The notes under the pieces are model-generated. The model saw nothing but the letters and a program-made list of their open reading frames with translations. It made no database searches and had not been told where the DNA came from. This document shows positions 16,071 to 23,653 of a stretch of 23,653 bases of DNA, piece by piece. How positions within the stretch are numbered: the first letter of the stretch is position 1; the number at the start of each line of letters is the position of its first letter. The DNA is taken from contig JANNFX010000248.1 of the NCBI GenBank assembly GCA_031380225.1, positions 1 to 23,653 of the forward strand, in the 5' to 3' direction. This DNA comes from JANNFX01 sp031380225. GTDB lineage: Bacteria > Pseudomonadota > Alphaproteobacteria > Rhizobiales > Hyphomicrobiaceae. The position numbers were made by a program, and so were the translations under genes.

Positions 16071-16844
16071 ATGAGCCCCAGTGCGGTTGCCGGTGACGGT
16101 GACATGATCTCCAAAGTGGCCAAAGTCACGCTTGCTTTCTGGGTCATGAAAATTTTGGCGACAACGCTCGGCGAAACTGCGGGCGACTATCTGTCGATGA
16201 CTCTCAATCTCGGATACTATGTGAGCTTGGCGATCACATTCGCTATTTTGGTTTGCATCCTAGCCGCTCAGATTGGCAGCAAGACTTACCATCCACTGCT
16301 GTTCTGGACTGCCATTATTGCTACCACCACGGCCGGAACCGAAATTTCCGACTTCATGGATCGCTCGCTCGGCCTTGGTTACATAGCGGGGTCTGTGATT
16401 TTAGCAGCCGGATTGCTGCTTACGCTTGCCCTTTGGTATCAGAAGACGGGAGATCTCCGCGTTTATCCGATGGTTAGAAAAGATTCAGAACTCATGTTCT
16501 GGCTCGCAGTCTTGTTTTCAAACAGTCTCGGAACCGCGTTTGGCGATTTCCTGGTCGACAATGCCGGTTTGACGTTCATTCAAGGCGCACTGGTTACCGC
16601 GGCTGTTATCGCCATCGTTGGAGCATTGCATTACTTCCGCGCCGTCAATGACGTGGCCTTGTTCTGGATCGCGTTTGTGTTTACCCGGCCATTCGGCGCG
16701 ACTTTTGGCGATTTTCTGACCAAACCTCTCGCTTCGGGCGGTCTTAACTTGCCACGCGACTATGCCTCGCTAGCGACTTTGGCCTTGCTTCTTGCGGTGC
16801 TTTACTATTCGACCACGCGCGAGGAGCGTCGCGTTACTGCTTAG
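16071..16844 (+). CDS. COG4705-type membrane protein with four-fold internal motif
   Basis: AAGGAAG lies 8 nt before the ATG at 16071; a GTG one codon earlier is the alternative. The 257-residue product has about seven to eight membrane helices. Four similar motifs recur, at about 30-46, 88-102, 154-170 and 210-226: TTLGETAGDYLSMTLNLGY, TAGTEISDFMDRSLGLGY, NSLGTAFGDFLVDNAGL and RPFGATFGDFLTKPLASGGL. This pattern of G-T/E-x3-(G/S)-D-(F/Y) after a helix is that of the uncharacterised COG4705 membrane proteins. The repeat suggests duplication of a two-helix unit with acidic and polar residues in the membrane, as in some transporters; substrate unknown. Convergent with ppk2, with a strong hairpin in between. 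Confidence 0.8.
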   Translation: MSPSAVAGDGDMISKVAKVTLAFWVMKILATTLGETAGDYLSMTLNLGYYVSLAITFAILVCILAAQIGSKTYHPLLFWTAIIATTTAGTEISDFMDRSLGLGYIAGSVILAAGLLLTLALWYQKTGDLRVYPMVRKDSELMFWLAVLFSNSLGTAFGDFLVDNAGLTFIQGALVTAAVIAIVGALHYFRAVNDVALFWIAFVFTRPFGATFGDFLTKPLASGGLNLPRDYASLATLALLLAVLYYSTTREERRVTA

Positions 16845-16866
16845 CTAAGTTCGTTTACTGCGCCTT

Positions 16867-16918
16867 AGAACCCTTCCGGCCCCAATGGAACCAGTTCTGT
16901 TCGCGCCGGAAGGGCTCT
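16867..16918. terminator. Hairpin between convergent COG4705 and ppk2 genes
   Basis: AGAACCCTTCCGGC at 16867-16880 pairs with GCCGGAAGGGCTCT at 16905-16918 over 14 bp with one mismatch and a 24-nt loop. It fills most of the gap between two stop codons and can serve both strands. There is no long T-run on either side. Confidence 0.6.
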
Positions 16919-16928
16919 AGCTTGCGCG

Positions 16929-17891
16929 TCAGCCCAGGATGTCGCCGGGGCTGCCCGAGAGTTTGGGATCTGGATTGCCGACGGCCTTTTCGTTCTTGCC
17001 CTCATAGTCGAGTGACGACAGGATCACGCGCAATACTTCGAGGCGGGATCGCTTTTGGTCGTTGGCATGGACTACTGTCCATGGCGCAGACTTGGTGTGG
17101 GTTTCCTTGAACATCTTTGTTTCGGCTTCGGTGTAATCGTCCCACTTGCCGATTGCGGCTAGATCAACCGGCGTAATTTTCCACATTTTGAATGGATCAT
17201 GGCGGCGCTCATGGAAGCGCTTCAGTTGCATCTCGTGGCCTATGGTCAAATAGAACTTGAAAAAATGGATGCCGTCGCGGACCAAAAGTTTTTCGAGATC
17301 CGGAGCATCCCGGAGAAAGTTATCTGTTTGCTCAGGCTTACAAAAGCCCATCACGCGCTCAACGCCGGCGCGATTGTACCAAGACCGATCAAACAAAACC
17401 ATGTCGCCAGCTGAGGGCAAGTGCGCCACGTAGCGTTGGAAATACCATTGGCTGCGTTCGGCTTCGGTTGGCTTGGTGAGCGCGACCGAACGGGCGTGGC
17501 GTGGGTTCACGCGTTCGAGGACGCGTTGAATGCAACCACCTTTGCCAGACGCATCACGGCCTTCAAACAGTGCCACCATGCGCAGACCGGAGGCTTCAAT
17601 GTGCGACTGCAGTTTCAGCATTTCGAGCTGCAAGGCGAGCAAGGCCTCATCGTAGTCCTTGCCCTTGATCTTGTCGTCGTATGGAAAGCCACCGGATGCC
17701 AGCGCCTTGGCTTTGATCGCGTCGGGAAAGGTGGGGTTGTCGAGATCGAAGTCTGGATAGGCCTTCGAGATGCCAGCCTTGGGCGGCGCGATTGCCGGTG
17801 CAGATGAAGCTGACTGCGTCGTATCAGGAGCTGGCTCTGGCGCAGCTTCTGCGGCTTTGGCTGCCTTTTTATTCTTACCCGATTTACCCAT
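16929..17891 (-). CDS. ppk2: Polyphosphate kinase 2 (PPK2 family)
   Basis: AAGG lies 8 nt before the ATG. The 320-residue protein starts with a 40-residue Lys/Ala/Pro-rich tail, probably disordered, and then a single PPK2 domain: Walker A in ALFEGRDASGKGG (residues 108-119), Walker B and lid in MVLFDRSWYNRAGVERVMGF (164-183), plus NPRHARSVALTKPTEAERSQWYFQRY and KMWKITPVDLAAIGKWDDYTEAE. One-domain length and these motifs fit class I PPK2, which transfers phosphate between polyphosphate and nucleoside diphosphates. The gene lies 12 nt behind the histidine kinase on the same strand, so it is almost certainly cotranscribed with that regulatory system. The enzyme is cytosolic and appears complete. 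Confidence 0.94.
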   Translation of the reverse strand: MGKSGKNKKAAKAAEAAPEPAPDTTQSASSAPAIAPPKAGISKAYPDFDLDNPTFPDAIKAKALASGGFPYDDKIKGKDYDEALLALQLEMLKLQSHIEASGLRMVALFEGRDASGKGGCIQRVLERVNPRHARSVALTKPTEAERSQWYFQRYVAHLPSAGDMVLFDRSWYNRAGVERVMGFCKPEQTDNFLRDAPDLEKLLVRDGIHFFKFYLTIGHEMQLKRFHERRHDPFKMWKITPVDLAAIGKWDDYTEAETKMFKETHTKSAPWTVVHANDQKRSRLEVLRVILSSLDYEGKNEKAVGNPDPKLSGSPGDILG

Positions 17892-17903
17892 GTTTGGACC
17901 TTC

Positions 17904-19361
17904 TCAGATTGGCAGTGAAATAACAGCGCGCAGCCCGCCCATCGAACTTTCGCCGAGCGTAACATGACCTCCATGGCTGCGGGCGATGTCGCGGGCGATG
18001 GCCAGTCCAAGTCCCGAGTTGCCGCCATCCTGGTTGCGGGCGCCATCAATACGATAGAATGGCCGGAAGACATTCTCACGTTCATCGACCGGAATGCCGG
18101 GGCCATCGTCATCAACCTCAATGCGCAGCCATTCGCCTTCGCGAGCGGCCCGCACAACGACTTTGTCTCCGAACCGCATGGCGTTTGTAACCAGGTTGGT
18201 GACAGCTCGTTTGAGCGCCTTGCGCTTCAACGGCACCGTCATGGTTTCCAAGCCTTTGCGCATTTTCAGTTCGACGCCGCTTCCGTATATTTGCGTCTCA
18301 TGATGGATTTCTTCCAGAAGCTTGCCAAGCACCTCGGGCTTCGCTTCTTCACCGCCGTCGCCGCGGGCGAAGGCGAGGTAGTCTTCAAGCATATGTTGCA
18401 TTTCGTTGACGTCGGAGCGCAACGAGTTGATCTCGGCGTCGTCTCCGAGCAGGGCCAACTCAAGTTTGAAGCGCGTTAACACTGTCCGCAAGTCGTGGCT
18501 GACGCCGGCGAGCATGGTAGTGCGCTGGTCAACATGGGTTTTGATGCGATCACGCATTTCTAGAAATGCCAGCGCGGCCTGCCTGACCTCGCGGGCGCCG
18601 CGCGGGCGGAAGTCATCGGGTATTGGTCTACCCTTGCCAAACTCGTCAGCCGCTTCGGCGAGGCGCAAAATCGGCCGGATCTGATTGCGCAGGAATAGGA
18701 CGGCCACCGTCAGCAAAATGACCGACGATCCAATCATCCAGATCAGAAATATGTGGGAGTTCGAAGCATAAGTCTGGCTGCGGCGGGCCACGAAAATCAA
18801 CTCCGCTGTATCATGGAGGACCCGGATTTCGACGTATTCGGGCCGCCCCGTGGTATCGATCCAAAACGGGCGTTGGATCTGCTTTGAAAGTTCTTCCGAT
18901 AAGGCGCGATCCAGGAGATCGAAAAACGGCCGCGGCTTTGGAGCGGGCAGGTCGCGCAGCGGCAGAACCTGCATTGAAATTAGTAAACGCTGGCGCGCAA
19001 GATCAATGATCTGCTGGCGATCATCGTCCTTGGGGTTGACCTCATACATTTCGATCAATGCTGCGATATCGCGTGCAGTCGTCTCCGACAACCGGCGGGT
19101 CACGCTTTGCCAGTGCCGCTCCATGAACACGAATGCAACCACGGCTTCTAGCACGACGATTGGCGCGATAATGATAATCAAGGCGCGTGCGTAGAGGCCT
19201 TTGGGAATGAGTTCCGAGCCGATCGGAGCTAACCACTCCCAAGCCCGGCTGCCCCAGGCACGTAATGGCCCTAGCGACGTTCCGGCCGCGCGAAGGCGGT
19301 CCATGGCTTTGGCCAACACCGGCGAAATACCCTGGCGTAAGTCGTCAAGTCTGTCGCGCAA
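17904..19361 (-). CDS. EnvZ-type sensor histidine kinase
   Basis: The longest start is a TTG at 19361, with a poor ribosome binding site; an ATG at 19304 is the alternative. The 485 residues are: a cytosolic start; helix at about 58-80; a periplasmic loop of about 120 residues (QVLPLRDLPAPKPRPFFDLL, ELSKQIQRPFWID); helix at about 203-224; HAMP to about 275; HisKA with GVSHDLRTVLTRFKLEL, phospho-acceptor His 289; and HATPase_c with an N box around TNLVTNAMRFGD, DDDGPGIP, FRPFYRIDGARN and GNSGLGLAIARDIARSHGG. The residue after HDLRT is Val, where EnvZ-type kinases usually have Pro. The kinase lies between its OmpR-type partner (37 nt upstream) and ppk2 (12 nt downstream). The signal is unknown; alphaproteobacterial kinases in this position next to PetR-like regulators are common but little studied. 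Confidence 0.9.
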   Translation of the reverse strand: MRDRLDDLRQGISPVLAKAMDRLRAAGTSLGPLRAWGSRAWEWLAPIGSELIPKGLYARALIIIIAPIVVLEAVVAFVFMERHWQSVTRRLSETTARDIAALIEMYEVNPKDDDRQQIIDLARQRLLISMQVLPLRDLPAPKPRPFFDLLDRALSEELSKQIQRPFWIDTTGRPEYVEIRVLHDTAELIFVARRSQTYASNSHIFLIWMIGSSVILLTVAVLFLRNQIRPILRLAEAADEFGKGRPIPDDFRPRGAREVRQAALAFLEMRDRIKTHVDQRTTMLAGVSHDLRTVLTRFKLELALLGDDAEINSLRSDVNEMQHMLEDYLAFARGDGGEEAKPEVLGKLLEEIHHETQIYGSGVELKMRKGLETMTVPLKRKALKRAVTNLVTNAMRFGDKVVVRAAREGEWLRIEVDDDGPGIPVDERENVFRPFYRIDGARNQDGGNSGLGLAIARDIARSHGGHVTLGESSMGGLRAVISLPI

Positions 19362-19398
19362 CTCTGTCAGAACCGTCTCGCTCTGGTCAACTCATGGC

Positions 19399-20097
19399 TT
19401 AGTCAGTGTAGAGGATGTAGCCCTTGCCGCGGACTGTCTGCAGGTAGACCGGGTTGGCGGGGTCAGTTTCGATTTTACGTCGCAATCTGTTGATCTGCAC
19501 GTCAATGGCGCGCTCGTTGCCGGTTTGATCGTCGTTGGACAATTCATGGCGTTGAACCGGCATGCCGCGGCGCTGGGCGAACAAACGCAACAACTCGCGC
19601 TCACGCTCAGTGAGTTTGATGCTTTCGTCGTCGCGCTTCAGTTCACCGCGAGCGACGTGGAACACAAGTTGCCCCATGCGGATTTCATCAGCCGGTCCGG
19701 AGTTGGGTTGGCCGCGGCGCAGGATGTTCTTGATGCGCAATAGCAGTTCGCGCGGCTCGAAAGGTTTCGGCAAATAATCGTCGGCGCCGAATTCAAGCCC
19801 TTCAATGCGCTGATCTGCATCAGAGCGTGCGGTAATCATGCAGACCGGGATCTTACTCGTGCTCTTGAGGTATTTGAGAAAGTCGAGGCCGCTCTCGCCT
19901 GGCATCATGACGTCGAGCAAGACAAGATCAAACGACAAGCCGCGCTGGGCCGCACGCGCGGTGGCGGCATCAGCGGCCGTTGTAACGCGGAAGCCATTTT
20001 CGATCAAATAGCGGGCCATGAGTTCGCGGATCTTCTGGTCATCATCGACGACCAGAATGTGCGGAGCATCGTCCGGCAGTGGTGCGGCCCGGGTCAT
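19399..20097 (-). CDS. OmpR/PhoB-type response regulator (PetR-like)
   Basis: The ATG overlaps the stop of the MarR gene in an ATGA junction. The 232 residues contain a receiver with ILVVDDDQKIREL, phospho-acceptor Asp 62 in VLLDVMMPGESG, CMITARSDADQRIEGLEFGADDYLPKPF with Lys 111, then a winged helix (LTERERELLRLFAQRRGMPVQRHELS, RAIDVQINRLRRKIETDPANPVYLQTVRGKGYIL). The order MarR then OmpR-type regulator with a 4-nt overlap is that of petP-petR of Rhodobacter capsulatus, where they lie before the cytochrome bc1 genes. Orthology is plausible but not proved from one sequence. The kinase gene downstream is the likely phosphodonor. Confidence 0.92.
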   Translation of the reverse strand: MTRAAPLPDDAPHILVVDDDQKIRELMARYLIENGFRVTTAADAATARAAQRGLSFDLVLLDVMMPGESGLDFLKYLKSTSKIPVCMITARSDADQRIEGLEFGADDYLPKPFEPRELLLRIKNILRRGQPNSGPADEIRMGQLVFHVARGELKRDDESIKLTERERELLRLFAQRRGMPVQRHELSNDDQTGNERAIDVQINRLRRKIETDPANPVYLQTVRGKGYILYTD

Positions 20098-20654
20098 CGT
20101 GGCGTCCCTTTGCCAAGTCCGTTTTCTATCATCGCGGCGACTTGAGAGCGGTCCGTCTCTCCAATCATACCGAGCAGAACCTGTGCCAATGTCTGTTGGC
20201 TGCTGGGACCAGCCCTTTCAAGTGCGCTTGCAATGCGTTTAATCTGCAGGTCCGTCAATTTTTCGGCGAGCTTCGAACCTTTTTGGGTGGCATAGAGACG
20301 CCGCTCGCGCCGGTCCTCGGGGCCCGTCTTCTGGGTGATGAATTCCTGGTCAACGAGCTCTTTCAAGACCCGGGCCAGACTTTGCTTGGTGATCTTCAAA
20401 ATGTCGAGCAAGCTTGCGACTCTCAAACCCGGATTGCGCTCGACAAAATGCAGAACGCGATGGTGAGCGCGGCCAAATCCATATTTTTCAAGCACCGCGT
20501 CGGGGTCGCCAGTGAAGTCGCGATAGGCGAAAAACAGCAATTCGACACAGGCCAAAAGCTGCTCTCGGCTCGGATGCGTGCCGCCAAGACCATCCAGCGA
20601 AACTGCAGACGGGAGGGAAGGCTCGAGCACGTTTGTGCGGGTTATGTCAGTCAT
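20094..20654 (-). CDS. MarR-family transcriptional regulator (PetP-like)
   Basis: The ATG at 20652-20654 is chosen because family similarity begins soon after and the 36 codons before it, back to a TTG at 20762, look non-coding. No clear ribosome binding site precedes it. The 186-residue protein has the MarR fold: helix EQLLACVELLFFAYRDFTGDPDAVLEKYGFGRAHHRVLHFV, winged helix-turn-helix LLDILKITKQSLARVLKELVDQEFITQKTGPEDRRERRLYATQKG with the DxRxRR wing, and a C-terminal dimer helix. It is the first gene of the regulatory cluster (MarR, response regulator, kinase, ppk2). The palindrome at 20719-20732 in its own upstream region suggests autoregulation. The protein binds DNA as a dimer; the ligand is unknown. 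Confidence 0.9.
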   Translation of the reverse strand: MTDITRTNVLEPSLPSAVSLDGLGGTHPSREQLLACVELLFFAYRDFTGDPDAVLEKYGFGRAHHRVLHFVERNPGLRVASLLDILKITKQSLARVLKELVDQEFITQKTGPEDRRERRLYATQKGSKLAEKLTDLQIKRIASALERAGPSSQQTLAQVLLGMIGETDRSQVAAMIENGLGKGTPR

Positions 20655-20718
20655 GTTGACATATTTGGAGACGATTGTTAGGCGTTGCAAGTCAATTCGC
20701 ACCCTGGCGTGATGGTTA

Positions 20719-20732
20719 AACGGAGCTCCGTT
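20719..20732. promoter_or_regulatory. Perfect palindrome in the divergent promoter region, candidate MarR operator
   Basis: AACGGAGCTCCGTT is a perfect 14-bp palindrome, extended imperfectly to GTTAAACGG-AGCTCCGTTAAC. It lies in the 160 nt between the MarR gene (start 20654) and the aminotransferase gene (start 20815). MarR proteins usually bind 16-20-bp palindromes in such shared regions. Assignment to this MarR protein is inference. Confidence 0.5.
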
Positions 20733-20814
20733 AACTGGCACGCTCCAGACGGTTGTGCTCAAGCGCGCGGGCTTGCGGCTGAACTCGCGGCACTGCTTCG
20801 AAAAGGAACATTGG

Positions 20815-21714
20815 ATGGCGCTGACTGCCCCCCCGTATCATGATCGTGATGGCTCGATATGGTTTGATGGCCGCTTAGTGCCTTGGCGCGACGCCAACGT
20901 TCATATTCTAACCCATGCGCTGCACTATGCCAGCGCCGTGTTCGAGGGTGAGCGCTCTTACGGCGGAACGATTTTCAAACTGCGCGAACATACCGAGCGG
21001 CTGATTGCCTCCGCTGGCATGCTCGATTTCGAAATTCCGTACAGCGTTGACCAGATTGACGCTGCCTGCAACGAAACTCTTAAGGCCAACAATTTGACCG
21101 AGGGCTACGTTCGCCCGATTGCCTGGCGTGGCAGTGAGCAAATGGGCGTCTCAGCCCAGCACAGCAAAATTCATCTTGCTATTGCGGCCTGGAATTGGGG
21201 CTCTTACTTCGATAAGGCCGAGCGCTTGCGGGGCATTCGCGTTGGCTTAGCGCACTATCGCCGCCCCGATCCGTTGACGATCCCGTCTAAGGCTAAGGCC
21301 ACGGGACTGTATATGATCTGCACCATTGAAAAGCACCGCGCCGAACGCGCCGGATATGCCGATGCGATGATGCTCGATTATCGCGGCCACGTTGCCGAAT
21401 GCACTGGCGCAAATATGTTCTTCATCAAAGACGGCGCGCTCCACACGCCAACCCCAGACTGCTTCTTGGACGGCATCACGCGCCAAACCGTGATTGAACT
21501 CGCCAAGCGCAGCGGGATCGCCGTGCATGAGCGCACGATCATGCCGGAAGAACTCAGTTCATTTCAGGAATGCTTTATCGTGGGCACGGCAGCAGAAGTG
21601 ACGCCAGTGCGCGAGATCGGCCTGCATCAGTTCCAGCCCGGACGCATCTGCGAAGCCATGCTCAACGACTACACAGCCGAGGTGCAACCGAAGCAGCGCG
21701 TCGCGGCGGAATAA
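20815..21714 (+). CDS. ilvE: Branched-chain amino acid aminotransferase (class IV)
   Basis: AGGA lies 7 nt before the ATG at 20815; the frame extends 20 codons upstream to a TTG without a binding site. The 299 residues fit fold-type IV PLP aminotransferases. Markers are SIWFDGRLVPW, HALHYASAVFEGERSYGG (the HxxxYGxxxFEG-like start), YVRPIAWRGSEQMG, the PLP-binding lysine at 161 in IPSKAKATGLYM, AMMLDYRGHVAECTGANMFFIKDG, FLDGITRQTVIELAKRSGI and CFIVGTAAEVTPVREI. It catalyses the last step of Leu, Ile and Val synthesis with glutamate as donor. D-amino-acid aminotransferase is the main alternative, but the YxR region and the ITPVR-like end favour IlvE. It is divergent from the regulatory cluster. 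Confidence 0.92.
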   Translation: MALTAPPYHDRDGSIWFDGRLVPWRDANVHILTHALHYASAVFEGERSYGGTIFKLREHTERLIASAGMLDFEIPYSVDQIDAACNETLKANNLTEGYVRPIAWRGSEQMGVSAQHSKIHLAIAAWNWGSYFDKAERLRGIRVGLAHYRRPDPLTIPSKAKATGLYMICTIEKHRAERAGYADAMMLDYRGHVAECTGANMFFIKDGALHTPTPDCFLDGITRQTVIELAKRSGIAVHERTIMPEELSSFQECFIVGTAAEVTPVREIGLHQFQPGRICEAMLNDYTAEVQPKQRVAAE

Positions 21715-21753
21715 CTAAGCCGAATTTCCTGTCGCGATCTGCGCGCTGCAAGT

Positions 21754-23653
21754 TCAAAAGTACCTGAAATCATCCGATCCAAGGTTGGCGAGGATGACGT
21801 TTTCTATGGTGACAGTGTTCGCGCCGGACGTGATGACAACATCGCTGCCGGCTTGGACCATGTGGGCCTGCACGGCGGCGAAGCTGGCATAGTGAGCCTT
21901 GCTGTAAGCGAGCACGTCTTGGTTGCTAGTCCCATCACCGAAGCTCTTCACCGTGTCGTCGCCGAAGCCGGCGGAGAATACGAAGCGGTCGTTGCCCGCG
22001 CCGCCGTTCAAGGTGTCGTTGCCGCCGCCGCCGGTCAAAGAGTCTGCACCGCCGCCGCCGTTCAACGTGTCACCCTTTGAGCCGCCGGTGAGGACGTTGG
22101 CAAGTGAATTGCCAGTGGCGGTGATGCTGCCGGTGCTGAGGTAAATCAGGTTTTCGAGGGTTGCCGCCAACGTATAGCTGGTAATGGATGCGCTGGTGAT
22201 TTCGACGCTGTCAATGCCACTGCCGCCTGCACTCACGCTCTCGTCGATGACATCCAGAGCGGTATCTATGACATAGACGTCATTGCCGCTGCCGCCCTTC
22301 ATGGTGTCAGCGCCAGCGCCGCCATTGAGCCGGTCGCCGCCGAGACCGCCGAACAAGAAATCTCCGCCGCCGGCGCCAAACAGTGCGTCGTTGCCGTCAA
22401 GACCATAGAGCGTGTCGGCTTGTGCGCCGCCGGTGATCTGATTGCCCAACGTATTGCCGGTGCCAGTGAAGGATCCAGCGCCGATGTATTCGAGGTTTTC
22501 TACGCCTGCGGGCGCGAGAGTGTAGCTTGCGAGAGCAGTGCGGACGAGATCGACACCGCTGCCGCCGGTTTCATCGGTGACGTCGGCTGCGTCATCGACG
22601 TAATAGAGATCGTTGCCAGCGCCGCCTTTCATTGTGTCCACGCCAACCCCGCCAATCAGCCGGTCGTTGCCAAGGCCGCCCGACAGGTCATCAGATAGCG
22701 CGCCGCCGATCAGAACGTCGTCGCCGCCCAGGCCGCTCAGGGTATTGGAGCCGTCGCCGCCGGTAATGATGTTGGCAAGTCCGTTACCGGTGCCGGTGAA
22801 TTCGCCGGTGCCAATGTAGGTTAGATTCTCAAAGTTAGCGCCGAGTGTGAAACTATTGAGCGTGGTTCTGACGAGATCAATACCGCCAACCGCTTGTGTA
22901 GCATTGGTTTCGGAAACGGCATCTGTAACGTCTTCAACGAAATATTCGTCATTGCCATCGCCGCCGATCATGATGTCAGCGCCTTCGTTGCCGACGAGCA
23001 GGTCGTCGCCGGCCCCGCCGTTCAAGGTGTCATCACCATAATCGCCATAGAGCATGTCGAGACCGCCGCTGCCGGTGACGGTATCGTTGCCGGCGCCAGC
23101 GAAGACGGAGATGAAAAAGCCTGTGTTGGTGCCGGCGCCGGTGAGATCGATGATATCATCGCCGGGGGCGGTGATCTCCACGTCGAGGCCGTTGAGGTCG
23201 TCGCCGTAGATTTGGGCGTAGCCCGTGCTGGTCACGTTGATCGTGTCGTTGCCATCGCCGCCCCGGGCCGAGTATATGGCTGTGATGCCGCCCCCAATGT
23301 TGATCGTATCGTTGCCGGTGCCGCCGAAGAGATAGGAGCCGACGAAGCCGCCGTAGCCGCCACCGTCGCCGTAGAGGGTGTCGTCCCCGGCCTCGCCGTA
23401 TAGTGTGTCGATACCGCCCGCGCCTGAGATTATGTCGTTACCGTCGCCGCCGCGAATCTCGTCATTGAAATTGAGCGTGGTAATGATGTCGTTGCCAGAC
23501 CCAGAGCGGAAATCAAAGTTTTCTATGTTGGCGATGGTCGAACCGTCGCCAGTTACCGTGGCGATACCGGATGCGAGCGCGACGTAGATGATGTCGGCGA
23601 CCGCACTTGTGCGGTAGAAGTGCAGCCAATCGACGTCGGCACCGCTTGTTCCG
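21754..23653 (-). CDS. RTX calcium-binding secreted protein, C-terminal part (5' end outside window)
   Basis: The frame stays open to the right edge: reading in from 23652 it gives ADVDWLHFYRTSAVADIIYV, then IANIENFDFRSGSGNDIITT and GGDGNDIISGAGGIDTLYGE. The GTG at 23235 is therefore internal. About 632 residues are visible, mostly GGxGxDxLxG nonapeptides that bind Ca2+ as a parallel beta-roll outside the cell. Between 22956 and 22081 a longer unit of about 111-113 residues recurs three times (a GNDxYxV segment, a DxVxT strand, SYTL, ENLxYxGxGxxTGTGNxLxN). The C-terminus is of the serralysin-like secretion type: GNDRFVFSAGFGDDTVKSF, then VVITSGANTVTIENV and a final DDFRYF. Export by a type I system is expected, although no exporter gene is in the window. 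The catalytic or adhesive part, if any, lies upstream. Confidence 0.92.
   Translation of the reverse strand, partial: GTSGADVDWLHFYRTSAVADIIYVALASGIATVTGDGSTIANIENFDFRSGSGNDIITTLNFNDEIRGGDGNDIISGAGGIDTLYGEAGDDTLYGDGGGYGGFVGSYLFGGTGNDTINIGGGITAIYSARGGDGNDTINVTSTGYAQIYGDDLNGLDVEITAPGDDIIDLTGAGTNTGFFISVFAGAGNDTVTGSGGLDMLYGDYGDDTLNGGAGDDLLVGNEGADIMIGGDGNDEYFVEDVTDAVSETNATQAVGGIDLVRTTLNSFTLGANFENLTYIGTGEFTGTGNGLANIITGGDGSNTLSGLGGDDVLIGGALSDDLSGGLGNDRLIGGVGVDTMKGGAGNDLYYVDDAADVTDETGGSGVDLVRTALASYTLAPAGVENLEYIGAGSFTGTGNTLGNQITGGAQADTLYGLDGNDALFGAGGGDFLFGGLGGDRLNGGAGADTMKGGSGNDVYVIDTALDVIDESVSAGGSGIDSVEITSASITSYTLAATLENLIYLSTGSITATGNSLANVLTGGSKGDTLNGGGGADSLTGGGGNDTLNGGAGNDRFVFSAGFGDDTVKSFGDGTSNQDVLAYSKAHYASFAAVQAHMVQAGSDVVITSGANTVTIENVILANLGSDDFRYF

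Noticed and set aside
17199..17807. Plus-strand frames opposite ppk2
   Set aside because: ppk2 on the minus strand has intact Walker motifs and a ribosome binding site; the antisense frames lack both.
22420..23403. Plus-strand open frames opposite the right RTX gene
   Set aside because: They are antisense shadows of GGxGxD codons and overlap the well-supported RTX frame.

Overview
The window looks like chromosomal DNA of an alphaproteobacterium, most likely Hyphomicrobiales (Rhizobiales). The reasons are the gene types (a MoxY/MoxX-type two-component pair, a PetP/PetR-like regulator pair next to a branched-chain aminotransferase, RTX proteins of the rhizobial kind), moderately high GC, GTG and TTG starts, and an intergenic palindromic repeat of a type common in that order. 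No replication, phage-structural, plasmid or CRISPR genes are visible.

Layout. At both edges lie incomplete genes for secreted RTX (calcium-binding nonapeptide repeat) proteins: one on + ending at 3435, one on - ending at 21754. Both reading frames run off the window. From 3436 to 7982 is a patchwork: two back-to-back terminators, a 5'-truncated formylglycine-generating-enzyme-like gene, tRNA-derived repeats, a DUF3280-type secreted protein divergent from a MoxY/MoxX-like sensor kinase and response regulator pair, and an intact tRNA-Ser(UGA). Pieces of the 3' part of this tRNA recur at about 4236-4256 and 7796-7810, and as an inverted copy at 7846-7868. The MoxYX module is therefore bracketed by tRNA-derived sequence, as expected for an old integration or recombination islet, although no integrase is seen.

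From 8330 to 16844 come housekeeping and poorly characterised genes: the potassium transporter Kup, an unknown membrane protein, a membrane-anchored pentapeptide-repeat protein, a YkgJ-type cysteine-cluster protein with a small membrane protein behind it, another unknown membrane protein, methionine sulfoxide reductase MsrA, and a COG4705-type membrane protein with a four-fold internal motif.

From 20654 down to 16929 (- strand) there is a compact four-gene cluster: MarR regulator (PetP-like), OmpR-type response regulator (PetR-like, 4-nt overlap), EnvZ-type histidine kinase, and polyphosphate kinase 2 only 12 nt behind the kinase. It is divergent from a branched-chain aminotransferase. The shared intergenic region holds a perfect 14-bp palindrome that could be the MarR operator. 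The joining of a two-component system with PPK2 is the most testable functional hypothesis here; the tRNA-derived repeat structure around the MoxYX islet is the most unusual DNA-level feature.
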